NCBI RefSeq assembly: GCF_040412425.1 | Contig: NC_089768.1 | Span: forward strand, 3,973,501 to 4,037,500 | DNA: 64,000 bases | Direction of reading: 5' to 3' | DNA from: Macrobrachium rosenbergii | Lineage: Eukaryota; Arthropoda; Malacostraca; Decapoda; Palaemonidae | In this document: positions 12,181-23,317 of the stretch, piece by piece | Position numbering within the stretch: position 1 is the stretch's first letter | Layout of the letters: each line of letters opens with the position of its first letter | Made by a program: the position numbers and the translations under genes | Notes under the pieces: generated by a model | Database searches by the model: none | What the model saw: only the letters and a program-made list of their open reading frames with translations | What the model was told of the DNA's origin: nothing

Positions 12181-13879
12181 CTCTTTGAAAAGCTATGAAT
12201 AACAAAAAGCCTTTTTCAAGTGGGACATATCCATCAGACGACTCCCTCAGGGACTAAATCAACACCTGGGTGAGACTACAAAGAATGAATCACATCCGGA
12301 TCTTTTGAAAACTGACTATCAACACCATAGCCTCCTAAAAACAAGCTTAGCTCACAGGTTCATGGACTGAGGCAAAGGGTCAACATGATTCCTTACAACA
12401 CCAACAACCTTCAAAACTCTAACTAGTTCTCTTCAGTAGACACACCAGAGTAGATGAAGCCCACTGTAGTGTTAAAACATAGATCTAACCATCCTGTTAC
12501 AACAAATAACCACAATGCTTCTGCACAAAGCCTTTCCAATGGCTGGTTATTCATCAGTCCATATGCTGATAGGTCTAACTACAGTATACCATGCAGCTTT
12601 CAAGTGTCCCTATGGAGAGCAATATCTCCACTGTCGTGAAGATATTGCTTCCATTTTGAACATTAAAACAACTGTTTTCTCTTTTGCCAGAAATGTCTTG
12701 AAGAAGAGTGACTATTTTAACGAGCCCTTCAATTTTCTCTCATCTTCAGACTATGAATGAGTTAGGATGGCGAGCATTATGGATTGTCATCTGTTCCCAA
12801 TAGAGTTAAAAAAGGAAATTGTAGAGAAAATAGGAGTGCTACTTGAGCTGCCATGAAAACACTGGGTAGGCCAACTTGTTGCTGTCTGCATCAATCTCCT
12901 AACAGTTGTAACTTCATAGATTTGTCTCCAACTCCACATGCCTGAACAGAGAATTTTATATTTTCTTGCGACCCTAGCCAGGACACTGTACCAATGCTTC
13001 CTCTAAACTGGCACTTCCCAAGACTCCTTAATTGCCATTTCATTCAGGGACAAGAAAAAGAATTTACCAGTTGTCTCCTTAAAGCATCTATGGTGTACTT
13101 GCACTGATATGCATGTGCAACGTGGCTTAAAATGACTGAGAACATCCCAAGAGTTTGCCAAATCACAACTACGTGGCTTGCCACAATACCATGAATAATA
13201 CACGATTTTAGGACTGTATACGCAAACAATGGGCATTCCAAATAAACCAGGTATCACACAATGGCTCAAGCACAGAATGTTCCAGCATTTGTGGGTACCA
13301 TGAAAGATAACTGTAGCATGAACATCCTGCCTCTAACTGCATGGTTTGGCACCCAGCACACACCAGGCGAAAGGGTATTGCTGACTCTACCAAGAAGCAC
13401 AGGCAAATGAGTCACGGGCAATCATTCTGTCCTTGAAGACTTTGAAGATTTGGATTATCAACCACACCGTCTGCATGTGCACAATCTGGAGACTGCATGC
13501 ACAGAATGAGACAATAGCAATAACTCCCCCACCCATGCTTTGGGAGAAGCATGGTTGAACATACCAAGCAAGCTGATTACTGCAAACCCTCAGTATTCAT
13601 GCTCATGGGACTGTGGCACATGATCAGTACCATCAATATCAGTTCATGTAACATGGGCTGCAGATAAGCCATCCTAGGACACCCCTTAAAGCTCCCTATG
13701 TCTGGTAACCTTGCAATGGAGGCTTATTGCACATACAGCCTGTCTGCCTGTCTGTACACACACAGTCCATGGACCATACACACACTAAGCAAGAGGGTAG
13801 CGTTAATTCTACGTCATATGCTTCCGGAGAAGCACGAGCGGACAGCAATCCTTGTGCCTGAGAAGCAAAGATTGATCCT
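12181..13879. other. No gene recognised
   Basis: Several 60-90 codon frames on both strands are mutually overlapping and carry no motif I can name. No splice-bordered conserved exon was recognised. Confidence 0.4.
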
Positions 13880-14035
13880 GAGTACATGCTTGTTCAGCGA
13901 GACCCATGTCAGCTCTACTAATGACAAACATAACACCCAGAGGTGGATGAAAACCGTCGCCTCCCTGAACCAGGGAAAGGCATTCATTTGAAATCCTATA
14001 GGAATCTGAGAGGTCTTCTAGTATGTTTCCATGAT
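13880..14035. repeat. Dispersed repeat also present near 47 kb
   Basis: ACCCATGTCAGCTCTACTAA, AACACCCAGAGGTGGATGAA, ACCGTCGCCTCCCTGAACCA, GGGAAAGGCATTCA and GAGAGGTCTT recur at 46905-46990 and 47085-47220 with moderate divergence. Read on the minus strand it contains an open GGDGFHPPLGVMFVISRADM-type stretch, so it may be decayed transposon coding sequence of unknown type. Confidence 0.5.
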
Positions 14036-14109
14036 AATGTAAACAAAGCAGTCAGCAGGGTGCCGCAAAAAGTCCCCACTTAACAGTGGCCAAAGAAAAC
14101 CTTGGTGAA

Positions 14110-14258
14110 GGCAGGTGAGCAAAGGTATTCCCTACTCATCCCCATTAGCCACCAGTTAACTACCTTGTATGAGCAAAGGTATTCCCCAACCCATCTCCAC
14201 TGACCACTAGTTAACTACCTTGTTTGAGTACGGGTGTTCCCCCACCCAGCCCCATTAA
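14110..14258. repeat. ~60-bp minisatellite, left part
   Basis: Tandem units of the form GAGCAAAGGTATTCCCC, ACCCATCCCCATTAACCACC, AGTTAACTACCTTGTTT. The array resumes at 16080 on the other side of the TTAA-flanked element, so the element split a pre-existing array. Confidence 0.85.
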
Positions 14259-16079
14259 CCCTTAAACGCCGACTGGACGTATCGTGTGTCGACTAAAATT
14301 GTCTGTCAGGTGCCGAGTGGACGTACCGTACGTCGACTACAAAAAATTTCAACCTTCGGTCAACTTTGACTCGACCGAAATGGTTGAAAAACACAATTGT
14401 AAGCTAAAACTCTTACATTCTAGTAATATTCAATCATTTACCTTCATTTTGCAACGGATTGGAAGTCTCTAGCACAATATTTCGATTTATGGTGAATTTT
14501 TGAAAAAAACTTTTTCCTTACACCCGCGCGGTAACTCGGCCGAAAATTTCAGAAATTCTTTCGTCATTTTGTCGTAATGTTTGCACCGGTTTATATTAGT
14601 CGTTACATAAAGTTTTATATATGGAAATGTGCGCAATTTCATGTAGAATACAACAGAAAATAACTCATGGTTGTAGCTTCTATCAGTTTGGAAATATTTC
14701 CATATAAATCACGATAACTGCCAAAATTTCAACCTTCGGTCAACTTTAACTCGACCGAAATGGTCGAAAAACGCAATTGTAAGCTAAAACTCTTACATTC
14801 TAGTAATATTCAGTCGTGTACCTTCATTTTGCAAAACATTGGAAGTTTCTAGCACAATATTTCGATTTATGGTGAATTTTTCAAAAAACTTTTTCCTTAC
14901 GTCCGCGCGCGGTAACTCTGCCGAATATCTCAGAAATTCTTTTGTCACTTTGTCGTAATGTTTGCACTGGTTTATATTAGTCGTTACATAAAGTTTTATA
15001 TATGGAAATGTGTGCAATTTCATGTAGAATACAACAGAAAATAACTCATGGTTGTAGCTTTTATCAGTTTTGAAATATTTCCATATAAATCACGATAAGT
15101 GCCAAAATTTCAACCTTCAGTCAACTTTAACTCGACTGAAATGATCGAAAAACGCAATTGTAAGCTAAAACTCTTACATTCTAGTAATATTCAATCATGT
15201 ACCTTCATTTTGCAACAAACTGGAAGTCTCTAGCACAATATTTCGATTTATGGTGAATTTTTTAGAAAAACCTTTTCCTTACGTCCGTGCGGTAATTCAG
15301 CCGAACATCTCAGAAATTCTTTCGTCACTTGTCGTAATGTTTGCACCGTTTTATTTTAGTCGTTACATAAAGTTTTATATATGGAAATGTGCGCAATTTC
15401 ATGTAGAATACAACAAAAAATAACTCATGGTTGTAGCTTTTATCAGTTTTGAAATATTTTCATATAAATCACGATAAATAGAAAAAATTCTACTTTCGGT
15501 CAACTTTATCTCGAACGAAATGGTCGAAAACTGCAATTGTAAGTTAAAACACTTGCAGTCTAGTAATATTCAATCAATTACCTTCATTTTGCAACAAACA
15601 GGAAGTCTATAGCACAATATTTCAATTTATGGTGAATTTTTTAAAAAAAGTTTTTTTTACGTCTGCGCGTTACGAATTCATGCATCATTTTGTGATATTT
15701 TCTCTGTGTTGCTTTGATCGTTTTACAATTTGTTATATACCAAAATCATTGCAATTTAGTGTACAATACAAAGAAAAATAAATAACTCATTAGCTTTAAC
15801 CGTTTTGCTCACAGCGCGATTTGTATACAATTATATGAAATTTTTTTTTGCGCTGTTATATATTTGAATATTTATATATGATAATATTTTTTTAAATTTC
15901 TGATGGTTGCATACTAAACTTCAGGCAATGACAAAAAAAGGAGCCAAAAATGAACTCTTAATCTTAAAAACTAAGCGTGCTGTGATTTTTTTAAAAAAAC
16001 TTTTTCCGCTTCGGCGCTAACTCCCGAACGCCGCCAGCATACGAGACACTTTTGTAAATAGAGGCTCGGCGTTAGAGGG
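14259..16079. mobile_element. piggyBac-like non-autonomous element (TTAA target)
   Basis: The left end is CCCTTAAACGCCGACTGG and the right end CTCGGCGTTAGAGGG, imperfect terminal inverted repeats starting with CCC. Both sides are flanked by TTAA (14255-14258 and 16080-16083), the target duplication typical of piggyBac. Removing the 1,821-bp element plus one TTAA leaves CCCATTAACCACCAG, a perfect unit of the flanking minisatellite, so the boundaries are precise. The interior is mostly a ~380-bp tandem repeat with no transposase. Assignment to piggyBac is inferred from target and termini. Confidence 0.8.
14341..15700. repeat. ~380-bp tandem repeat inside the TTAA element
   Basis: The block TTTCAACCTTCGGTCAACTT starts at 14347 and recurs at 14727, 15108 and (degraded) about 15487, giving periods of 380, 381 and about 380 bp. 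Each unit carries AATTGTAAGCTAAAACTCTT, CACAATATTTCGATTTATGG and GTTTTATATATGGAAATGTG. Copies 1-3 differ by a few percent and copy 4 is more diverged and truncated. No conserved reading frame runs through the units, so this is satellite-like and not coding. Confidence 0.9.
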
Positions 16080-16230
16080 TTAACCACCAGTTACCTACCT
16101 TGTCTAAGCAAAAGTATTCCCCCACCCATCCCAATTAACCACCAGTTAACTACCTTGTTTGAGCAAGGTGTTCCCCCCACCCATCCCCATTAACCACCAG
16201 TTCACTACCTAGTTGCTAAGTTTAAACAAC
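16080..16230. repeat. ~60-bp minisatellite, right part
   Basis: TTAACCACCAGTTACCTACC, TTGTCTAAGCAAAAGTATTC, CCCCACCCATCCC and further units continue the array broken at 14258. Confidence 0.85.
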
Positions 16231-16771
16231 CAATTCTAGCTTGCATTGGTTTGCATTTCCGTAAGAACAAACACAGACTTTCTTTTCAACATATGAGTTG
16301 GCTCTAGGGCTACACAAAAGCATTAGTTACTTCCCATCATCTGAAAATTCTCAAATAAATACTCTAAAGTCGAAGTTCCTTGGTTTTAGGGATTATCCAA
16401 ATTTGTAGCATCCCATGTATCTTCCCTTACTTTCTTTTAACAAGCTGACTCACATTCATTTATAAGATATATAGCACCTCACTTGAATAAATTATGTGAA
16501 ACTATTAATGAACACAGTCCTCCTCTTTGATAAATAATTGGCTAAATGATAGTTATTGCATTATGTAATTCAACAATAACATCATGCACTTCAGTTCTCA
16601 TAAACATTTCAAGATGCTACTCTGTGTAAAAAGACAGTTTACAATCTCATTAAAATTCTCCAAAACAATAAATAAATACTGTACAGTGATATTATTATGT
16701 AAGGCTAAACAAAAACAGGACTATAAACAAAAACAGGGCTATCTCAGGAGACAAATGAGTTTACTACATAC

Positions 16772-16938
16772 TCTTTGGTAACTAGATTGAATAAAGCTCG
16801 CTGCTTCTCATTCACTTCAAGCTGTCCATCTACAGGAAGCTGGAAGGTATCATGTAGACTTCTATCTTTTACAACTGCAGTAATGTCTAGCAAAGGATTG
16901 CCAAAAGACACCAAAAGAGGACGCTTTCTTTCTTCACT
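16772..16938 (-). CDS. Adk: Adenosine kinase, N-terminal exon (partial gene)
   Basis: Adenosine kinase phosphorylates adenosine to AMP with ATP in the cytosol or nucleus and belongs to the PfkB sugar-kinase family. The 55-codon minus-strand exon reads RKRPLLVSFGNPLLDITAVV, then DTFQLPVDGQLEVNEKQRAL, then FNLVTK. The (F)GNPLLDIxAVV block is the hallmark N-terminus of the family, whose Asp contacts the ribose of the substrate, and the QL..NEKxxALF helix follows at the usual spacing. Exon borders are good: the acceptor side is CTTTGCAG before 16938 and the donor is GTATGT at 16771-16766. Reading past the donor gives non-homologous residues and a stop, supporting the boundary. An alternative acceptor AG six bases inside is possible. 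No further exons were recognised nearby, so introns are long. It is the only clear host coding sequence in the window. Confidence 0.85.
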
Positions 16939-17420
16939 CTGCAAAGTCACCAATACATGTACTCAGTATGTGAACAGAGAATTAGAGATACAGTAATACA
17001 AAAGCTTAATGACTTCAATATTTGACAACATAACTAGTTGGGTTGGAATGAAAATCAAGCACTAAAATAACTTCTAAAATGTTATGTTTTGTAAATACAA
17101 ACTTATACACCTTCCCTACGGTTGCTTTGGATTTAACTGTATGATCTCATACACTTCATATCTCTCACCTTTGCATTCTTCATATATCTAACTGGAGGGG
17201 AGCGAGAAGGAATTCAGTGTAAAGCAATGGTTTTTATTTATGAAGCTGAGATTTATATATTTCATAAAACATCCAATGATAAAACATTGCCTTAGTCAAA
17301 TTAGTAAGGCAGAAAGACTTCAACTATCTTAATTTGGATGATGTTACCATGTAAGAAAGTGCTGTCTCCAAATCTGCCATATAATAGATTTAACCAGGAT
17401 TAAATATCACTCAGAGTTAG

Positions 17421-17543
17421 GTGGCAGTTAAGAAAATTGTGGATAAAAAAAAAAATAGACTATACATTATTTGGCATAGGTTTGTGGCAGTTAAGAAAAT
17501 TGTGGATAAAAAAAATAGACTATACATTATTTGGCACAGGTTA
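17421..17543. repeat. 62-bp tandem duplication
   Basis: GTGGCAGTTAAGAAAATTGT, GGATAAAA..., ATAGACTATACATTATTTGG occurs twice in a row, the copies differing mainly in the length of the A run. No gene here. Confidence 0.9.
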
Positions 17544-17619
17544 ACTCCATACCCACCAGAAAGCTTTTAGAATGAGCAAATAACCCATCATATTGGATAA
17601 ATAAGGAAATAGGAGTTTA

Positions 17620-18395
17620 GTCCTCCGCGCCCAAGTAGGAGCCAAACTTCTACTTTTTTGGAAGGACTGGGAGCGCAGAGGAGCAGAGCCTTGGGTAGTC
17701 CAGGTACTCAAGGCAGGCTATGCCATTCCTTTCAAGAAAGCTCCTCCCTTAGTAACATCGCCAATCACCTTCACAGAGTATTCAGAAGGTTCCACAAGAT
17801 TTTTGGCTCTCGCTCAGGAAGTTGAATCCCTGATCATTAAGGGAGCTGTGGAAGAAGCACTCAATTGCCACTCATAAGGTTTTTACAGCTGCATTTTCGT
17901 GGTTCTGAAGGTCTCGGGGGTCTGGAGCCCCATTTCAGATGTCAGCGCTCTGAATACTTACATCCTGAAGACAAAGTTCCACATGGAGACCGTATGCTCA
18001 GTCATGTCTTCAGTGCAGCAGGGGGACTGGATGGTTGCCCTGGATATGCAAGATGCGTATTACATCTCTATTCATCTAGACTCACGGAAATACCTTCACT
18101 TCGTATTTCAGGGCAAAGTACTACAGTTTCTGGCTCTGTGTTTTGGCTTGTCGATGGCACCGCAAGTATTCACAAGAGTCCTCGCTCCTCTGGGGAATTG
18201 GCTTCATCTGCTGGGAATCAACATCAACTTGTACCTGGATGACTGGCTTCTCTGCTCTCCCTCGGAGGAGAAATGTGCGGAGGACTTGAGAAGAACTCTT
18301 AGCCTGACACAGGAGTTAGGAGTTACCATAAACAAGAAGAAATCCCTTATGATACCGTCTCAGGGGGAGGAGACCTCCTCCAAAAGGGCCGAATG
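17620..18395 (+). pseudogene. DIRS family C reverse transcriptase, 5' half, plus strand
   Basis: Translates, with one or two frame changes, to FWKDWERRGAEPWVVQVLKA, GYAIPFKKAPPLVTSPITFT, then VSGVWSPISDVSALNTYILK, MVALDMQDAYYISIHLDSRK, ALCFGLSMAPQVFTRVL and NLYLDDWLLCS. These are DIRS reverse transcriptase blocks up to the intact YLDD catalytic box and the VTINKKKS segment. At about 18395 the similarity stops and the same family resumes on the opposite strand. No RNase H, methylase or recombinase follows. Confidence 0.85.
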
Positions 18396-18640
18396 TTTCT
18401 GAGTCTCTTGAGTAGACCGTCAATGAGATGGGAGAAGTGACTAAAGGAGGGGGGGTTTCTTCAAGAATGGGATGGCGTAGCCCTCCTTCAGAACCTTGAC
18501 AATCCACAGTTCTGCTCCCTTGATCATCCACTTCTCCCAAAACTCGAGAAGTCTGGCTCCCACTGGCGCATGAAGTTCTTCCCTCTTATTTCTTGGGCAA
18601 AGATTTGGAGGAGCTCTTTTTGATGGATCTGACCAAGAAG

Positions 18641-19121
18641 TGGACATAGGAGCAGGTCCTAGACTGTGATCTGGGCTTACTTCCACGAAAGGGCTGCTGC
18701 TCTAGTGCAGAGCCTGTCTTGGAAGTCAATGCAGACGAATCCTTGGGGTGTTTGGAAGATTGCAACAGCAAATCCTAGGTAGACTTCTTTTGGAGGTCCA
18801 AAGCAATTTCCCTCACAGTGTCCTGAGGGAAGAGGTGATGATGATACAACGGTGAAAACAAAAGGGTTGATTTCTGGGTCTGGACATAGGAGCAAGTCCC
18901 AGGCTGTGACCTGGGCTTACTTCCACGAAAGGGCTGCTGCTCTAGTGCAGAGGCTGTCTTGGAAGCCAATGCAGATGACTTGTTGGGGTGTTTGGAAGAC
19001 TGCAACAGTAAATCCTGGGTAGACTTCTTTTGGAGGTCCAAAGCAATTTCCCCTCACAGTGTCCTGAGGGAAGAGGTGATGATGATCCAACGGGGAAAAC
19101 AAAAGGGCTGATTTCTGGGTC
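18641..19121. repeat. 240-bp tandem duplication inside DIRS C gag
   Basis: TGGACATAGGAGCAxGTCCx starts at 18641 and again at 18881, and homology continues through GGGCTGCTGCTCTAGTGCAG, GACTTCTTTTGGAGGTCCAA and GTGTCCTGAGGGAAGAGGTG. The period is 240 bp with a few percent divergence. It duplicates the gag C-terminal LLFSPLDHHHLFPQDTV region on the minus strand. Confidence 0.9.
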
Positions 19122-19129
19122 TGAGTGAC

Positions 19130-20935
19130 TCCTTAAGTGGTAAAGGAGCACCAAATTTCTCTCTTCTTTAAAAAACACAAAGAGAAAAGAGCAGCAAGCT
19201 CAAGAGAGCCATCCCTAATGGCCTTGTCTGTGCAGGACAGGACTCCCAGCCAGCCTGAGGCAATGTCTCCTGCTTAGTCCTCAAAGTCTTCAGTCTTCTT
19301 GGCCAGTGCTCCAACTGTCCAATCCAAGAAACTAAAAACTTCAAACACCTTGAAGAGGTCCTTAACAAGGTGGTCTACTTCCGCCTACGAAAACATTATC
19401 TTCGCTGACGGGAACGCAGAACGTCGGGAAGAGTTGATGAGGCCGGAGAAGTCCCCTTGGGAGGAAGCAGCGACTCCCAAAGAAGGAGCTTCCCCAGTGA
19501 CGTAGGACAGATATCTCCTACGGACTAAGCGCAAGGGAAGGAAGGCGAAGGACGCTTTGCCTTGCTCTCCCTTAGCAGAAAGCCATCTTCAATTTCCTTA
19601 AGAGCCTTCTTGGAAGACGAAGAAAGCACCATCTTGGGGAGCCTAGCTCTGTCGTCTGGATTACTCCTCATCAAAAAGGCTGAGGCAACTGGGGCGAAAA
19701 AGGTGGTTAAGTTCGCCAGCAGATACTGAAGAAGAGCTGCATAGGCCGAAGGAGGAGCAGGTTCTTGATCAAATTCCTCTTCTCCTAAGGAAACCAGAGA
19801 CAAGGTAGTATCATGAGCAGTCTTGGAGATGGAGGGAGCTTTCTTCAGTAAGCTCATTATCTCAGCCAACTGTTGTTTAATGGGAGCCAATGACGGCTTG
19901 TCTTGATCTAAAGGAGGAGACCCACGTCTGGAAGCCGGCACTTGGTGCTCAGAAGCCAGAGACTGTTACTGAAGAGTTGGCACTGGGCACTTGGGAACCT
20001 GGCCGGGTGCTTGGGAGCTGGCACTGGGTGCTCAGGAGCTGGCGCTGGGCACTCGGAAAGTGGCGCTGAGTGCTCTAGAGGAACCAGGCGTTTAGACGAT
20101 GACGAAGGGCGCCTGAGCAGGTTCACTGAGCGTTTGGGGGCCAAGTAAGGGTGCTCAACAACTACATGCTCAGAAGAGAAGGCCTCTGTACTGCCCCATG
20201 TGGAAAGTGGATGCTGGACCGAGGCAGGGACAGAGGGGTCCACAGCGTAACTGCAGGAAGACTGTGGGCTGAGACTAACTTTCTTATACTGTACCACTTA
20301 CCAGGAAGCGGAGAACGGCGACTAACATCTTCTGTGTCTCTTCAGCAGACGTGACAAATCTAGAAAGCATTTACGGTGCTTCCTGTCTGAGCTGGAATCG
20401 TTGGAACTAGACAACTGGTGAACATCCAACGAGACACCTTTCCATACCTGGGAAGGTGCAACAGGCTCAACTGAGGGGGTGACTACCCGTGGGCAAACAC
20501 CACTGGGCTCCCTTGGACTTCCAGTATGTCTTCTCCCAGGTTCAGGGGAGCAGGACAGGGACCTTCATCTATGAGAACCGGCAGGACGAGTAGCCACCTC
20601 CTCCACTTGCACAACACTGTCACTTGTCACTTTTTCTGAGTACACTTTGCTCATTAACACTTGCAGTGATGCTCCTAACTCTGTCACTGTATTAACTACG
20701 AGGTTAATTTTCTTGTCAAACCTAGCTTCAAGATTGGCAATGATATTAGGGTTGCTTTCCTCTTCCTATCCCTTTCTAACTTGTCTAGGTGAGATCTAAG
20801 TACTTTCCACTTTTTCTCATCCCAGTCATTACATTTAGCACAAGTTTTCTCCCTACTACACTCCTGCCCCCTACAATTATTGCAAGCTGTATGTGAATCA
20901 TAGCAAGATTTAGTCAATGGTTTTACAACCTTGAT
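19130..20935 (-). pseudogene. DIRS family C gag remnant
   Basis: In minus-strand order, 20917-20696 encodes a zinc-knuckle-like DSHTACNNCRGQECSREKTC, AKCNDWDEKKWKVLRSHLDK and a basic RDRKRKA stretch. 20297-19908 encodes a low-complexity PAPEHPVPAPKHPA segment. 19941-19525 encodes IKQQLAEIMSLLKKAPS and a PPSAYAALLQYLLANLTTFF helix. The CxxC...CxxxxxCxxC pattern with a following ERDR motif is shared with gag of A and B. The frames are disjoint, so gag is broken. Confidence 0.7.
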
Positions 20936-21099
20936 CAGATATAATAAGTAAAAAACTAGAATAGAGGAACTAGAATCAGATACACTGTAATATGTAAAAA
21001 ACTAGAATCCTGATTAAAGCTTGAAGGCTACTCAAAATAAAGCGGTAACACTTCATCGGAATCCAGTAAATACAACCGAAAACCATGAAAAAAGCTGCT

Positions 21100-21299
21100 G
21101 CTAACAACCCGATGTTTAGTCGAGAGCTGACAGAAACAAATTGAGCTTGTCTGCTGTTATTCCCAGTGTTCCCCGATAGTGGGTGGGGCTAGTCACTTAC
21201 ACAAAAACAATTGGAGCGCTACTGCGACTTAAAAAAAAAGGCTGCCGCATGAGTTAGAAACTATAGCTATATAATTATTGGTAAGTTACTTATGTGAAA
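21100..21299. repeat. DIRS family C terminal repeat
   Basis: ACCCGATGTTTAGTCGAGAG, CCCCGATAGTGGGTGGGGCT, CTATAGCTATATAATTATTG, GTAAGTTACTTATGTGAAA. It is homologous to 46080-46273 (ATGTTACTCGGGAGCTGGCA, CCCCGATAGTGGGCAGGGCA, TAGCTATGTAATTACTTGGT). No matching opposite terminus exists beside it because the element is truncated. Confidence 0.8.
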
Positions 21300-21334
21300 T
21301 TTCATATTTCTTGTCAGAGACTGACAGGTTCTGA

Positions 21335-21420
21335 GGTTTTGCCATAAACTCTGGAACAAATAAGAACAAGAGAAATCCCCAACCCTCAGAGTGCTGACTT
21401 AATAGGATACATCATACCAC
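21335..21420. repeat. Dispersed repeat, locus 3 of 3
   Basis: AACTCTGGAACAAATAAGAA, CAAGAGAAATCCCCAACCCT, CAGAGTGCTGACTTAATAGG. It matches 12040-12180 and abuts the family C DIRS terminus. Confidence 0.5.
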
Positions 21421-21479
21421 CAAGGTATTTTCACTGATCAACACAAGCAAGTGACCTATCAGACATTCTTGGAACATTT

Positions 21480-21982
21480 GCAGGTTAGCAATGCTGTTCA
21501 CATTTCTAGAATGTTTATAAGCAGATGAAGTTCATCCTCTACCTACACACCTGATATGGGCAAGCCATTTGGCAGTGTGCCTGAACCACCCTTTTGATGA
21601 GTTTGTGAACAGCCACATCTTGAGAGGACAATAACTTGGTGAAACTCAAGCCACCAAGAAAGATCCTCTCTCATCTTCCCACACAAAGGTGCAAACTGGG
21701 AGGGAGGACTGTTTGGTGCCAACCAGTGCTCTTTCACCTGCCACTAAAGCGAAAGCAGGTGAAGACTCACATGCTGAACGAGCTTCTCAGAGACAACAGC
21801 TGGTTAAGGATAACCAACCAAAGCTGACCTGGTGTTTCCTGCCAAGACAGAAACTGGGCTGTTACCTGCCCGAGCCTGCTCAAGTCTGAAGGAAAGATTC
21901 TTGCTGCTGCCACATCTATGTGCATTCCCAGGTATTTTTCCTGGAAAGCTGGGGTGAGATTTGACTTCTCCCAGTTTATCAT
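21480..21982 (-). pseudogene. Old DIRS reverse transcriptase/RNase H relic
   Basis: Minus-strand frames give MINWEKSNLTPAFQEKYLGM, HIDVAAARIFPSDLSRLGQV, TAQFLSWQE (the INWEKSxLxPxxxxxYLGMxID block just after the YLDD box), then, in a second frame, LCGKMREDLSWWLEFHQV, matching the LxxDLxWWL block before RNase H. The sequence is unlike elements A-D, so it is a further old family on the same strand as most DIRS copies here. Confidence 0.65.
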
Positions 21983-22039
21983 GATCCCCAGTTCATGACA
22001 AAATGTGGCTTTTTTTTAGCAACACTCATTTCAGGGTGT

Positions 22040-22300
22040 GACATCCATGCCTGCAAGAGTTAGGGTAGAAGAGACTCTTTAGCCTTGGCAGGCAACTCTA
22101 CTAATTGAAGGACACTCCGAAATCAAAACCAGCAGGTGGAAAGGACCCTTCAGCCTTGGTAGGCAACCGTTCTATGGGAAGGTTACTCTAAATGCAAACC
22201 TTGTTCTCCAACCTTGGACTGTGCCATAGCCATTGTACTGTGGCCCTCCATGGTCTTGGGTTTGAGTTCCCTTGCTTGAAGGTACAATCAGGCACTTTCC
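22040..22300. repeat. Dispersed non-coding repeat (two related sub-units)
   Basis: TAGCCTTGGCAGGCAACTCT...AAGGACACTC and TCAGCCTTGGTAGGCAACCG...AAGGTTACTC are two related units about 70 bp apart. A GCCATAGCCATTGTACTGTG, GTCTTGGGTTTGAGTTCCCT, TGCTTGAAGGTACAATCAGG tail follows. This has the look of a common invertebrate interspersed repeat. No coding sequence. Confidence 0.45.
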
Positions 22301-22810
22301 TCTTTTTTGGTAATTTTCTTGTTTTTACAAAAAGTGTGTAGGACAAGCTGATGAGAAAATAAAAAATGCTTAATGGATTACCAAGAAAGTGCCTTCATCT
22401 TTACCTAATCTTTTCTTCTGAGCTTTTTATAATTCCTAAATCCATCCTGACTGTCCTCTTAGTTGTTGTGGCAAAACCAGTAGGTTTCTTATTTGCCTTA
22501 CATGGTGTGCCAGACCCACCTTGTTGACTAGTTGCTTCCGGTGCTTTTTTCATTGACATATGGTTTGGTTTATTCATACTTTCAACAGAATTCTTGTAAA
22601 TAATGTAAATACTGTTGTTGTTGGCAGTATTTTTATTGTTTATTGTTCTGTTGATTTTTCCAGTGTTACTGTTGTTATGAGTCTATTTACTAGTTTTGCT
22701 ACATTGAGATGAACTTTACTCAAATATTTGGGACTTAAGGTCAAATTTTCTTGATTGCCACAGTGGTGCCCATAACTGTGATTTGATGTTTTTATCCAAG
22801 ACTCTACTAA
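22301..22810. other. No gene recognised
   Basis: AT-rich, with no recognisable motif. Confidence 0.5.
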
Positions 22811-22811
22811 G

Positions 22812-23095
22812 TACAGGCAGTCCCTGGTTAACGGCGGGGATTCCACTCCCGGCTGAGTGCTGATAACCGAAAATTGCCAATAATTATAGTAATACAGTAA
22901 ATGGTGTTTACAACATTGCAAGTGCCAAGGAACTGCTTATCAGCACTGATAAACTGCTTACCAATGCTGATAAACTGCTTACCGACACCAAAACTTGCTT
23001 ACTGTCGGCAAAAATATTGTTAATGACGTTGTTAGCCAAGTGTCGTAAAACTGAAACGCTGTTAAGCAATGCTACCAATAAGTGAAGACTGCTTA
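22812..23095. mobile_element. Degenerate copy of the TACAGGCAGT MITE
   Basis: The left end TACAGGCAGTCCCTGGTTAA matches the complete element at 47558. The interior contains repeated CTGATAAACTGCTTACC-type units (about 22936-22985) not present in the other copy. The right end is decayed (GAAGACTGCTTATAG). Confidence 0.6.
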
Positions 23096-23317
23096 TAGTT
23101 ACAAATCAAAGGTTGAGTTTTGAATCCCAGGGTTTGATGGCCCTGACTTTATTTACTGTTGTAACATCCCACATGCACAAGGTATGGTTGTACACACTAA
23201 GAAAAATTTGGAATGTAGTTGCCATGACTTTTTTGTTTTAAAATTTTCAGTAAGTTCTACAATGTTTATATATTTGTTGTTTACTGCAATCCAAACACTG
23301 TATTAACGATTCTATAC

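Larger units (their letters stand above)
18396..21299 (-). mobile_element. DIRS family C, 5' half, minus strand (truncated)
   Basis: The minus strand holds, from high to low coordinates, a 5' terminus, a zinc-knuckle gag and the start of pol, then stops at the inversion point near 18395. The pol start (about 18686-18420) reads LLEFWEKWMIKGAELWIVKV and LKEGYAIPFLKKPPLL, clearly homologous to the plus-strand copy ending at the same place. The 5' end at 21299 reads outward GGTAAGT...TATGTGAAA, like the end of element B. The two copies are head-to-head halves of one family. Confidence 0.8.

Noticed and set aside
14284..15023. Short frames in the ~380-bp tandem repeats
   Set aside because: Frames differ between repeat units and are not conserved, so the repeat is not coding.
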